DNA from: Bacteroides sp. CAG:1060_57_27
GTDB taxonomy: Bacteria > Bacteroidota > Bacteroidia > Bacteroidales > UBA932
Assembly: GCA_001915575.1 (NCBI GenBank)
Contig: MNQT01000023.1
Location: 1-64,000, forward strand
Direction: 5' to 3'
Length of the DNA stretch: 64,000 nt
The position numbers and the translations under genes are program-made. Shown here piece after piece: positions 14,449 through 22,839 of this stretch (positions within the stretch are counted from its first letter, which is position 1; every line of letters begins with the position of its first letter). The notes below the pieces were generated by a model. The model was not told the DNA's origin, ran no database searches, and saw only the letters and a program-made list of their open reading frames with translations.

Positions 14449-16089
14449 CTACCTGTGCAGCAGCCCGGCCTCGAAATCGGCGAGCACCTGCTCACGCACC
14501 ATTGCCCTCTGGAGCTTTCCGGTAGCGGTGTGAGGCAGTCCGCTGCAGACCCTGTAGTATTTCGGCCTCTTGTATGCCGCAAGCATCTGATGCGTGTTCA
14601 CGAAATGCATCAGGTCCTTCAGGGAGAAAGAGGCGTCCCCGGGCACGACATAGGCCACGACCACCTGCTCCCTGAGCTTGTCCGGCAGGCCTACGACACA
14701 GGCCTCGGCCACACCGGGATATTCCAGCAGCACGCTTTCGACTTGGGCGGGATAGATGTTCTCGCCCGACGACACTATCATGTCGTCCTTCCTTGCCACG
14801 AGCGTGACATACGAATCCTTGTCCCAGGTGCCGAGATCTCCGGTGTAGAAGAACCCTTTATGGAAACGCGCGCCGGTAAGCTCGTCGTTGCCCATATAGT
14901 GCAGTCCGGACTTCGACACGGAAGATATTATGATCTCTCCCGTCTGCACACCGTCCCTGCTTACGAGCTCGTCCGGGTCGGCACACCTGTCAGGATAGAC
15001 CTTGACGACGCGCACGTCGTCGTCCGTACACGCCCTGCCGCAGCTGCCTGCATGGTCGGGCAGGTCTTCGGGTCTGAGGAACGTGTTCCAGAATGTCTCC
15101 GTAGTCCCGTAACCGTTGAAGATGCGCGGCGTGAGGACTTCCATGAAACGCATGCAGTTCTCCCTGTCGAGCGGCGCACCCATGGTCACTATGCCCTTGA
15201 GGCTGCCCAGGTCGGCATGCGTCTGTTCCTGCACGCGGCAGAGCAGGGAGAGCACCGCGGGCACACCCACCAGGAAGGTTATCCCGTAGTCCTGGGTGTA
15301 TTGCAGCGTCAGCCCGGCATTGAACTCGCGCAGGATCACCACCTCACCGCCTGCATAGAGCGTAGGGCAGGGGCCGCCGGAATGCAGGCCTCCCCTGTGG
15401 AACCACGGCGTCATGTTCATCGTACGGTCGGAAGGCGACAGAGGGAAATGCATTATCACGTCGTGCGCCGACAGCACCTCGTTTATCGAATACAGAGGCA
15501 CACCCTTGGGGCGGCTGGTGGTTCCCGAAGTGTACAGGCGCGTACATTCGTCATAGATGTTCAGCGGTTCGGCCGGCTGCGGCTCGGCCTCGCTTCCCCC
15601 GCTCAGATATCCGTCGAAGCCGAGCTGCCCCTCCGGAGCGGTCCCTCCTACCGAAAGCACTGTCTCGGGGCGGTATGAGCTGAGCCTGAAGGCGGCCTCC
15701 ACCGTATCGGCGAACGCAGCCTCATATACGAACACCCTGGGACGGGAGTCCTCGATGTTGAGCGCGAGCTCGCCGGCGGAAAGATAGTAGTTCACGGGGC
15801 AGTTCACCGCCCCTATCTTCTGAGGGGCAAGATAGCACAGGATGAATTCGATGCTGTTGTGCAGCATATACATCAGCGTGTCGCCCTTTCCGAGACCGCT
15901 GCGCTGCAACGCTCCGGCAAGCTGGTTCACGGCCGAGTTGAGTTCCGAATATGTAAGACGGATTCCCCTCGCTGGAGAGAACACCGCCGGACGGTCGCCG
16001 TAGCGGCGGACATTGCGCATGAAGCCTTCAATATAGGTAAAGGTACTTTCGAAAGTTTCCCTGAAAATCTCTTTGCGGTCCGTTTTCAT
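14449..16089 (-). CDS. AMP-forming acyl-CoA/acyl-ACP synthetase
   Basis: A 546-residue ANL-superfamily ligase that adenylates a carboxylic acid and passes it to a thiol. Motifs are the P-loop YTSGTTSRPKG, FNGYGTTETFWNTF, YTGDLG, and the C-terminal catalytic Lys in TATGKLQRAMV. Its ATG at 16089 overlaps the ketosynthase stop (ATGA), so the two are translationally coupled. An open frame upstream of this ATG is a shadow of the ketosynthase. Coupling suggests the ligase supplies or recycles acyl groups for that ketosynthase. No carrier protein gene is nearby. The acid substrate is unknown. Confidence 0.9.
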   Translation of the reverse strand: MKTDRKEIFRETFESTFTYIEGFMRNVRRYGDRPAVFSPARGIRLTYSELNSAVNQLAGALQRSGLGKGDTLMYMLHNSIEFILCYLAPQKIGAVNCPVNYYLSAGELALNIEDSRPRVFVYEAAFADTVEAAFRLSSYRPETVLSVGGTAPEGQLGFDGYLSGGSEAEPQPAEPLNIYDECTRLYTSGTTSRPKGVPLYSINEVLSAHDVIMHFPLSPSDRTMNMTPWFHRGGLHSGGPCPTLYAGGEVVILREFNAGLTLQYTQDYGITFLVGVPAVLSLLCRVQEQTHADLGSLKGIVTMGAPLDRENCMRFMEVLTPRIFNGYGTTETFWNTFLRPEDLPDHAGSCGRACTDDDVRVVKVYPDRCADPDELVSRDGVQTGEIIISSVSKSGLHYMGNDELTGARFHKGFFYTGDLGTWDKDSYVTLVARKDDMIVSSGENIYPAQVESVLLEYPGVAEACVVGLPDKLREQVVVAYVVPGDASFSLKDLMHFVNTHQMLAAYKRPKYYRVCSGLPHTATGKLQRAMVREQVLADFEAGLLHR

Positions 16090-17309
16090 TCTGCTGAAAC
16101 TATTATGCTGGAATTCTGTCCTCCGAATCCGAAGGCATTGGACATGGCTGTCCTGACGCTGCACTTCCTGGCCTCCGCCGTGATTATGTCGACGCCTTCG
16201 CACGCCGGATCGAGTTCCGAAGTGCCTATCGTGGCCGGGAGGACGCCCTCGCGGCAGGCTAGCACGCAGCTGATGACCTCCGTGATTCCTCCGGCGCCCA
16301 TCATGTGGCCCGTCGCGGCCTTAGTGGAGCTGACCGCCGGAGTGCAGGCGCCGAAGACTTCCCTTATGGCGGCGGCCTCGATACCGTCACCCACCGGGGT
16401 CGAAGTTCCGTGGGCGTTGACATAGCCTATATCTTCCGGCCCAAGACCTGCCTGCCTGAGGGCCTCGCGCATGCAGGCCCTGGCACCGCGGCCGTCGGGG
16501 GCCGGAGAGGTTATATGGTATGCGTCGTTGTTGCTTGCCGCGGAGAGCACATAGCCGAGTATCGCGGCGCCTCTCGCGCGGGCATGCTCCTCGGTCTCGA
16601 GTACGAGGGCTCCGCCGCCCTCACCCATTACGAAACCGTTGCGCCTGATATCGAAAGGACGGCATGCGGCCATAGGATCGGTCTCGCGGCTCAGGGCCTT
16701 GGCCATCGAAAGCGACGAAGTGACCAGAGGGCAGATTATGCTGTCGGCACCGACGGCGACCATGGCGTCGGCCTCGCCGCTGCGCAGCAGCATCATCGCC
16801 AACTTTATGGCGTCGCCTCCGGACGAGCATGCCGTGGACACCGTAATGCTGGGGCCCGTGAGGCCGTACTCGATAGCTATCTGCGCCGCCGCTATGTTGC
16901 CCAAGGTCTTGGGGACGAAACGCGGGCTGACCTTGCTCTCGCCGCTGCGCGTCATCTCTTCCTGGGTCGCGGCTATGTCCACGACTCCGGCCATTGCCGT
17001 ACCCATAGTGATTCCTGTCCTGCCGGCTTCGGAAGCCGTGTCGAGTCCGCTCTGTCCGAGCGCCTCGGCCGCTGCGGCGAACGCATACTGCGAGAACCTG
17101 GACGAATCCTTCGCAAGCTTTCCGGGCATATAAAGTCCGGCGTCGAAGCCGCGCACCAGGGCCGCGACCCTCACCGGAATGTCTTCATCTGTGAAACGGT
17201 CGAGGACGCCTATTCCGCAGCGGCCGGAAACCAGGCTCCGCCAGAATTCTCCGACACCGGTCCCGACAGGCGTGACAGCGCCCATGCCAGTTATTGCAAT
17301 TCTGCTCAT
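16086..17309 (-). CDS. Second FabF-type beta-ketoacyl-ACP synthase
   Basis: A 407-residue ketosynthase with the triad C161 (VSTACSSGGDA), H300 (VNAHGTSTPVG) and H335 (AATGHMMGAGG), and the C-terminal SNAFGFGGQNSS. It differs clearly from the fabF at 13144 (STACSS versus TACATS) and is more like ketosynthases of accessory lipid or aryl-polyene pathways. It has its own promoter box at 17333-17340 and is coupled by an ATGA overlap to the acyl ligase downstream. I infer a side pathway making a modified fatty acid; the product is unknown. Confidence 0.88.
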   Translation of the reverse strand: MSRIAITGMGAVTPVGTGVGEFWRSLVSGRCGIGVLDRFTDEDIPVRVAALVRGFDAGLYMPGKLAKDSSRFSQYAFAAAAEALGQSGLDTASEAGRTGITMGTAMAGVVDIAATQEEMTRSGESKVSPRFVPKTLGNIAAAQIAIEYGLTGPSITVSTACSSGGDAIKLAMMLLRSGEADAMVAVGADSIICPLVTSSLSMAKALSRETDPMAACRPFDIRRNGFVMGEGGGALVLETEEHARARGAAILGYVLSAASNNDAYHITSPAPDGRGARACMREALRQAGLGPEDIGYVNAHGTSTPVGDGIEAAAIREVFGACTPAVSSTKAATGHMMGAGGITEVISCVLACREGVLPATIGTSELDPACEGVDIITAEARKCSVRTAMSNAFGFGGQNSSIIVSAE

Positions 17310-17332
17310 ATTTAATTTTAGTATTTAGCATT

Positions 17333-17340
17333 CAAAAATA
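17333..17340 (-). promoter_or_regulatory. -7 box of the ketosynthase/ligase operon
   Basis: The minus strand reads TATTTTTG (TAnnTTTG), 23 bases before the ketosynthase ATG at 17309. Confidence 0.55.
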
Positions 17341-17419
17341 GCGAAAATGCCGTTACGCGCAGGCCGCGCCCCGGCGTTTTCGCCACAAATTTCGCCACAA
17401 AAGCCCGGAAGGCCGCCTT

Positions 17420-17803
17420 TCACGCGAGGATACCGGCCAGGAGGGCCGTCTCGAACATGAACACGAGAGAGCCCAGCCATAGCGAAGTCGAAGGCCGCGA
17501 CACCGGAAGCCTGCGTGAAGGCACCGAGATGTAGATCAGCGCGCAGAGCGCTCCCGCCGCATAGAGCAGCGGCGAGAAATGCACAAGGGCAATCTCGAAC
17601 AGGCACGACGGCGCGAACGCCAGCGAATACGAGATACATGCCCTGCGGCTGCTTGCAAGCCACACTCCCCTCTGCACCAGGCCCAGGAGCAGCGAGAGTC
17701 CGAGCGAGGACAGAAAGCCGTACTGCGCCGACTCCGCAAGAAGGTACAGGGAGACGGCGCAGAAAATCAGCGAGGTGAGTGTATGGAAAACCTTTATCTT
17801 CAA
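17420..17803 (-). CDS. Small integral membrane protein of unknown function
   Basis: A 127-residue protein with about four hydrophobic segments (LIFCAVSLYLLAESA, FLSSLGLSLLLGLV, LLYAAGALCALIYISV, LWLGSLVFMFETALLAGILA). I do not recognise the family. The best start is TTG at 17803, preceded by GGAAA. No ATG lies near the N-terminus, so the start is uncertain. It follows the POT transporter gene with a 10-base gap on the same strand and is probably co-transcribed. Between it and the ketosynthase lies an imperfect inverted repeat and an 11-12-base direct repeat (TTTCGCCACAAA, about 17379-17400). Confidence 0.65.
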   Translation of the reverse strand: MKIKVFHTLTSLIFCAVSLYLLAESAQYGFLSSLGLSLLLGLVQRGVWLASSRRACISYSLAFAPSCLFEIALVHFSPLLYAAGALCALIYISVPSRRLPVSRPSTSLWLGSLVFMFETALLAGILA

Positions 17804-17813
17804 GATTTCCGGA

Positions 17814-19511
17814 CTAATCGGCGGTAGCCGCCTCTATCTTGCGCAGCATTGCGAACATTATGGTGCCGGCAATGCAGCACAGGGCCATAAGTATCGCCCA
17901 GATCACCCAGAGGGGCACTTCGCTCCAGAGGAGTCCGGGAATCGAGCTGAGGTAGTTGCCCACGGCCGTCGCCGCAAACCACATGCCCATCATCAGTCCC
18001 TTGAACTTCGGAGGGGCCACCTTGGAGACGAACGAGATTCCCATGGGAGAGAGCAGGAGCTCCGCGAAGGTAAGCACCAGATAGGTACCGATAAGGTAGG
18101 TCGGAACCACGGGATCGGGCGACGCGGTCTCGCCAAGTTCTGCGGGAGAGGCCTGTCCGAGCGATGCGAAAATCATTATAAGGTATCCGAGCGCGGCGAT
18201 GAACATTCCGATTCCTATCTTCTTTGGCGCCGACGGCTCCATGCCGTTAGGATACTTTTCGCTCTTGCGCGACGCGAGGCTGCTGAATATGGCTACCGAG
18301 ATAGGGGTCAGGAATATCACGAAGAAAGGATTGAACTGCTGGAAGATCTCGGGCTGGATTCCGATGCTGGCGGGAAGGCCTGAATAGACACAGTATGCAC
18401 CGCCCCAGAGCAGCAGCGTAACAAGACCGTTGGTAATCTTCGCGTTAGCCTTCTCGGACTGGAACGCGCCGAACAGTGTGTAGATAGACACGGCGAGCAT
18501 CGCGAGTATCCAGATGTTGAAGCCGAACCTCGGGACACCCTCGACGAAGGCCTGGGTATAGTCGCGCGCGAACAGGGTCAGGGTCTGTCCGTTCTGGTGG
18601 AACGCCATCCAGAAGAAGATTACGACCGCGAACACGAGGCACAGGGCCACGATACGGTCCTTCGTCTGCTTGGGAGTAAGTTCCTCCACCGCGGCGTTTC
18701 CGGAAGCCGCGGCCTGCTTGGCGTTGACATCGGCATGCCTGAACCAGCTCCTGCATCCGAAATAGATAAGGAGCGACACTACCAGAGATACGCAGGCGAT
18801 AGCGAATCCCATGTTGTATGCCTGCGAAAGGTTGTCGATGTAGTAGCGGCTGAACGCCTCGGGCGACATGGCGAGCACGTCGGCGGAAGGCATCTGCGCC
18901 TGCAGGCCGGCAAGTCTCGCGGCATTGTCGGCAGAGATGACTCCGTCCAGGGTCTGATGCGCGAGCGCCGGGATGTCAGCCTTGTATATGAGCCCGTGGT
19001 CGCCGAGGAACCAGTTGCTGATCGCGTTGGCGGCCGAAGGAGCGAACATGGCGCCTATATTGATCGCCACATAGAACAGGCTGAACGCGGAATCCCTCTT
19101 GGAGGCATACTTGGGGTCGTCGTAGAGGTTGCCCACCATAACCTGGAGGTTTCCCTTGAAGAGGCCGGTACCGACCGCTATCAGCAGCAGCGCACCTATC
19201 ATCAGGGCCACGCCCATGCCGTTCGCCGCCGTCGGAATCGAAAGGGCCAGATAGCCGAGGAACATCACTACCACACCGGTAACCACGCACTTGCCGTATC
19301 CTATCCTGTCGGCAAGCCATCCTCCGAGCACGGGCATGAAATACACCGCCGCGAGGAAAATACTGTAGACTTGAGTGGCCACCTTGGCCTCCCAGCCGAA
19401 CTTGGCCTGGAGGAACAGCAGGAAAATGGCCAGCATGGTGTAATAGCCGAAACGCTCGCCGGTATTCGCGAGAGCCAGGGCGAAAAGGCCTTTAGGTTGT
19501 CCTTTGAACAT
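17814..19511 (-). CDS. POT/PTR-family proton-dependent oligopeptide transporter
   Basis: A 565-residue major-facilitator protein of the peptide:H+ symporter family. The ExxER-type signature NTGERFGYYTMLAIFLLFLQ is near the N-terminus, and YSIFLAAVYFMPVLGGWLAD and GTGLFKGNLQVMVGNLY follow. About fourteen membrane segments are visible, and residues 180-235 form a longer inserted loop. It imports di- and tripeptides. The small membrane protein follows closely on the same strand. Confidence 0.92.
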   Translation of the reverse strand: MFKGQPKGLFALALANTGERFGYYTMLAIFLLFLQAKFGWEAKVATQVYSIFLAAVYFMPVLGGWLADRIGYGKCVVTGVVVMFLGYLALSIPTAANGMGVALMIGALLLIAVGTGLFKGNLQVMVGNLYDDPKYASKRDSAFSLFYVAINIGAMFAPSAANAISNWFLGDHGLIYKADIPALAHQTLDGVISADNAARLAGLQAQMPSADVLAMSPEAFSRYYIDNLSQAYNMGFAIACVSLVVSLLIYFGCRSWFRHADVNAKQAAASGNAAVEELTPKQTKDRIVALCLVFAVVIFFWMAFHQNGQTLTLFARDYTQAFVEGVPRFGFNIWILAMLAVSIYTLFGAFQSEKANAKITNGLVTLLLWGGAYCVYSGLPASIGIQPEIFQQFNPFFVIFLTPISVAIFSSLASRKSEKYPNGMEPSAPKKIGIGMFIAALGYLIMIFASLGQASPAELGETASPDPVVPTYLIGTYLVLTFAELLLSPMGISFVSKVAPPKFKGLMMGMWFAATAVGNYLSSIPGLLWSEVPLWVIWAILMALCCIAGTIMFAMLRKIEAATAD

Positions 19512-19605
19512 AGTTTCTATTTTTTAAGATTCAGATTTCAGCACCTGCGCCCGGACTTCCGGCGTCCAACGCCTTGCTGCGCGGACGGCGCCGTTCAGGC
19601 ACATC

Positions 19606-19650
19606 GAAGCCGAATATACGAATAATCCGAGAGCAATGCAAATAAACTTG
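19606..19650. repeat. Dispersed GCCGA...GCAATGCAAATAAA motif
   Basis: CCGAGAGCAATGCAAATAAA at 19627-19646 is nearly the same as CCGAGTGCAATGCAAATAAA at 5002-5021. Both are intergenic and preceded by a nearby AAGCCGAA. It looks like a dispersed intergenic repeat of this genome. Confidence 0.5.
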
Positions 19651-19669
19651 TAATTTCCGCAGTCACGCT

Positions 19670-20263
19670 TCAGAAGCAGAACCTGAGTCCGCCGCTGAGC
19701 AGGCCCAGGCTGCCGAAGCCGGCCTCGGCGAAGCCGCGCACGCTGCGGCCGCCGAAATCTACGCCGACGGAAGAGAGATGCGCGGAAAGCAGGGGCCTGA
19801 CGCTACTGTCGGGCGTGAGCGCGAGCATTACCCCGACGGCGGCCTTCGAATACATGCTCACATGCGGACGGCTGAACCACTTGACCGTGACCGAAGGCAT
19901 AAGGGAAAGATACGAATAACTGCCCGTCCCGGCGTTTCCGGAAAAACGCAGCGTGCACCCCTCGTAGGCAAACACGCCCCCGACAGCCACGTTACGGTGC
20001 AGGTAGCGCCTGTATTCCACGCTGAACGCGCCCGTGGACGACAGCTCCTCGAGGTCGACGAAGCCGAGAGTGAAGGCGACCCCCAGGGCGCCTCCCAGGG
20101 CGCTGCCGATATGCACATGGCTCAAGGCGCCGTACGAGACCGAAATCTCGTTGTCCGGAAGGACATATCCCTGCTTAGAGGTAAAAGTCTGCGCGTATGC
20201 ACCGAGCATCGGGACACACAATAGCGACAGGATCAATACAGACAGCTTCTTCATATACATCAT
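19670..20263 (-). CDS. Outer-membrane beta-barrel protein of unknown function
   Basis: A 197-residue protein with a signal peptide (MKKLSVLILSLLCVPMLGAYA, cleaved near YAQ). Alternating aromatic and glycine-rich strands follow, for example EISVSYGALSHVHIG, FSVEYRRYLHRNVAVGGVFAY and YLSLMPSVTVKWF, ending in LLSGGLRFCF with a terminal Phe typical of outer-membrane barrels. The start could be 20263 or the MKK codon at 20254. It stands alone, with the 529-base gap upstream and the dispersed repeat downstream. The role is unknown. Confidence 0.7.
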   Translation of the reverse strand: MMYMKKLSVLILSLLCVPMLGAYAQTFTSKQGYVLPDNEISVSYGALSHVHIGSALGGALGVAFTLGFVDLEELSSTGAFSVEYRRYLHRNVAVGGVFAYEGCTLRFSGNAGTGSYSYLSLMPSVTVKWFSRPHVSMYSKAAVGVMLALTPDSSVRPLLSAHLSSVGVDFGGRSVRGFAEAGFGSLGLLSGGLRFCF

Positions 20264-20605
20264 GGTCGGTTAAGCGATCGATATTCCGGAAACACGGCGG
20301 AACTTCGGGTTCCAATATACGAATAATTTTGTTCCGCACGGGTTTTTGCGTATATTTGTTGTAATCAGGTAGGTTTTATTTGACTATCAACGGATTGGAT
20401 AAAACTCGCACGAGAACGGGCAATGGATAAGAAAAAGCCGGACTGTTCCGAACCGCCATATTTCTCATGCTTTCAAATAACTCTTTATCTCACTTGCAAA
20501 GATAACATTTCTTTCTGAAAAGGCCATATAAACGGCTGCAATCTTACGGAATAAAAACATATCGGGAAAAACGAGCATACCGTAGCCGAGTCCCCATAAC
20601 CACAG

Positions 20606-20690
20606 GTGCTCTATTGACAAAATAAAAGTGCTCAATCAGCAAAAAAGTGCTCATACAACAATTTGAAAAGTGCTCAATCGGCAAATAGTA
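20606..20690. repeat. Four GTGCTC direct repeats (possible IS21-type end)
   Basis: GTGCTC lies at 20606, 20628, 20647 and 20670 in repeats of the form AAAAGTGCTCAATC.GCAAA. This is the only structure I see in the AT-rich gap 20264-20752. Read on the minus strand (GATTGAGCACTTTT) it resembles the multiple terminal repeats of IS21-family elements. No transposase is present. Confidence 0.6.
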
Positions 20691-20728
20691 TAAAACGCTA
20701 AAATTTTGCAGAAAAAGTATTTATAATA

Positions 20729-20760
20729 TTTGTGCCGGTAAATGCTATTTATTACTTTTG
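20729..20760 (+). promoter_or_regulatory. Promoter of the fimbrial cluster
   Basis: TTTG at 20729-20732 and TACTTTTG at 20753-20760 are 20 bases apart, the normal Bacteroidetes -33/-7 arrangement. The ATG at 20793 follows 32 bases later. Confidence 0.6.
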
Positions 20761-20792
20761 GAGAGTACTAAAGATAATAAATTCAAGTTTAT

Positions 20793-21843
20793 ATGAGCAG
20801 AAAAATCACTTTTCTTACCCTGTTTCTGTGGCTGACGGCAGTAACTTTTCCTGTCTTTGCGCAGCAGAAAGCAGACACGACCTACACCTTCCGCTTCGTG
20901 CCGCAGAAGGACATGTTCTATGTTCCCTGGAACGGCAATGACATGGAACTCGCCCGTCTGCTGGAGTGCATTGAAAGCAACAAGACGGACATTCTTGACG
21001 GCAAGTTGCCGCTTTATGTCGATGGCTACTGCAATTCCTTGAATGGCGAAAAAGAAAACCTCGCGATAGCCAAAATTCGCTCGAACCGTGTGAAATCCGA
21101 ACTGATTACACGCGCGGAAATCAAGGAAGAAAACTTTATCACCCGCAACCATGCGACAGAGGGAGACTTTGTCACTGTGCGCCTAACGATACCGGTCAAG
21201 GAAACAGCCGCAACGGATGCGGAAGCGGAAGCACGACGCAAGGCGGAAGCCGAACGACTGGCAGCCGAGAAGCGTGCCGAACAGGAACGACTTGCCGAAG
21301 AGCAGCGCAAGGCGGAAGAAGCCCGACTTGCCGCTGAAAAGGCAGAGGCAGAGAAAGCCGCTCAACAAAATACACTTGCCGACATGCCGTCGGAAACCAA
21401 AACACCAACTGATTATCATCTCTCCCTGCGTGCCAACCTGCTGCGCTGGGCTACCCTGACACCCGATTTAGGACTTGAATGGCGCATCTGCCCGTCGTGG
21501 GGCATTGCCGTAAAGCCGCTACGCCCTTTGGGAAGTGGCTCCGGAAGTACGTTACTATATGGGTGAGAAGAAAGCCTGGTATGTGGGCGCGATGTTCAAG
21601 GCAGGGCAGTTCAACTACAAGCTCTCCGAAACAGGCAAGCAGGGCGACCTGATGGGTGGCGGCATCACCGGCGGCTATCAGCTGCGGCTGAACAAGGCAT
21701 TAAACCTTGATTTCAACCTCGGTCTGGGCTACCTGAATGCCGACTATGAGAAATATGAAGTCATTGACGGTGTGCGAGTACGCCGCGGCAACGAGACAAA
21801 GGACTGGTGGGGCCCCATCAATGTGGTATGGAAGTTATTCTAA
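20793..21843 (+). pseudogene. DUF3575 outer-membrane protein, broken by an internal deletion
   Basis: The N-terminal part (to 21513) has a signal peptide, an OmpA-like segment (LPLYVDGYCNSLNGEKENLA, SNRVKSELI), an Ala/Glu/Arg coiled coil (about residues 145-190) and the first DUF3575 strands (LSLRANLLRWATLTPDLGLE). The frame then breaks. From 21517 the barrel continues in another frame as RYALWEVAPEVRYYMGEKKA to the end at 21843 (VVWKLF). The short strand-turn segment expected between GIAV and RYALW is missing, so a small deletion not divisible by three lies at about 21511-21517. In normal Mfa/Fim loci this protein is the first gene and may anchor the pilus apparatus. A GTG at 21535 could restart translation, but I expect no functional barrel. 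Confidence 0.8.
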
Positions 21844-21852
21844 ATAAACTGC

Positions 21853-21898
21853 AAGCCGAGAGCAGAACGGAACCTGTTCCGGTTATGCCGAGGCGCAG
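21853..21898. terminator. GCCGAG-framed hairpin after the DUF3575 pseudogene
   Basis: GGAAC-CT-GTTCC (21869-21880) is framed by AAGCCGAGAGCAGAAC and ATGCCGAGGCGCA. The same frame surrounds the hairpin at 4932. It may attenuate transcription between the DUF3575 gene and the fimbrial genes. Confidence 0.45.
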
Positions 21899-21940
21899 CG
21901 TTTATTGAAGATTGAAAATCTTAACTGAGAGGAATAAAAT

Positions 21941-22807
21941 ATGAAAGCAAGACAATATATAAATATGATGGGAATGGCAGCCGCTGTGCTGCTCTCTTCC
22001 TGCGTGAAGGACACGCTCTATGATACGCCACACCCTGACCACGGAATGATTGCGGTGACAGCCGACTGGTCGGCACGTGGTACGGGTATCGACATACCAG
22101 CCACATGGACGGTCTCCATGGGCGACTATACGGGTACGGAGACCGGTGCGACCCATTCGTCGGACCACCTTTTCAGTCCGGGCAACTATACCCTTGCGGC
22201 CTACAACATACCCGAAGGTATTACGGTAAGCGGCACGACGGCTGCTGTGGCCGCAGCGGACGGCGGCTTCATCGTGAATACTCCCGGCTGGCTCTTCACT
22301 TCCGTGCAGGAGGTAGAGATAGAAGCCGACACCGACTACTCGCTGACCGCCGTCATGCAGCAGCAGGTGCGTGAGCTTACCCTCATGATTGAACCTGCGG
22401 GCGACGCTGCAGACAGGATAGAGAGCATCGGGGGCACGCTGAGCGGAGCGGCAGGGACGCTGGACTTCGCCACGGGTACCCACGGTACGCCCTCGGAGGT
22501 GGAACTGCATTTTACGAAGATAACTGAGGGCGACGATGCGGGCAAGTGGATGGCAACCGTCCGGTTGCTCGGCATTGCGGGCGACGCGCAGCGGCTCACC
22601 GCCACGCTGACCTACACTGACGGCAACCCGCAGCCTACATCTCTCAATAGCGACCTCACGTCTGCTCTCAACGGCTTCAACGACGGCAAGACCGCGCCTT
22701 TGACCCTCGGCGGCACAATAGCCGAGACCCCGGGCGAGGCGGGCTTCACCGGTGAAATCACAGACTGGGAAACAGTGGACGGCGGCGGAGTGGATGCCGA
22801 AATGTAA
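21941..22807 (+). CDS. FimB/Mfa2-type fimbrial lipoprotein
   Basis: A 288-residue lipoprotein (lipobox AAVLLSSC, Cys21) with the family opening CVKDTLYDTPHPDHGMIAV and two beta-sandwich domains. Proteins of this family anchor and limit type V pili in the outer membrane of Bacteroidales. It ends ITDWETVDGGGVDAEM, a C-terminal pattern shared with the next gene (ISDWNPVNGGNVNADL). It is 32 bases upstream of the first fimbrillin and probably co-transcribed. Codon use (AAA, ATT, CGC) differs from the flanking core genes. Confidence 0.82.
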   Translation: MKARQYINMMGMAAAVLLSSCVKDTLYDTPHPDHGMIAVTADWSARGTGIDIPATWTVSMGDYTGTETGATHSSDHLFSPGNYTLAAYNIPEGITVSGTTAAVAAADGGFIVNTPGWLFTSVQEVEIEADTDYSLTAVMQQQVRELTLMIEPAGDAADRIESIGGTLSGAAGTLDFATGTHGTPSEVELHFTKITEGDDAGKWMATVRLLGIAGDAQRLTATLTYTDGNPQPTSLNSDLTSALNGFNDGKTAPLTLGGTIAETPGEAGFTGEITDWETVDGGGVDAEM

Positions 22808-22839
22808 AAGTAAAAAGAATCATAAAAAATACAGAAACG

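Noticed and set aside
20606..20690. GTGCTC repeats considered as a CRISPR array
   Set aside because: Repeats are too short (about 14 bases), spacers are only about 8 bases, and no cas genes are present.
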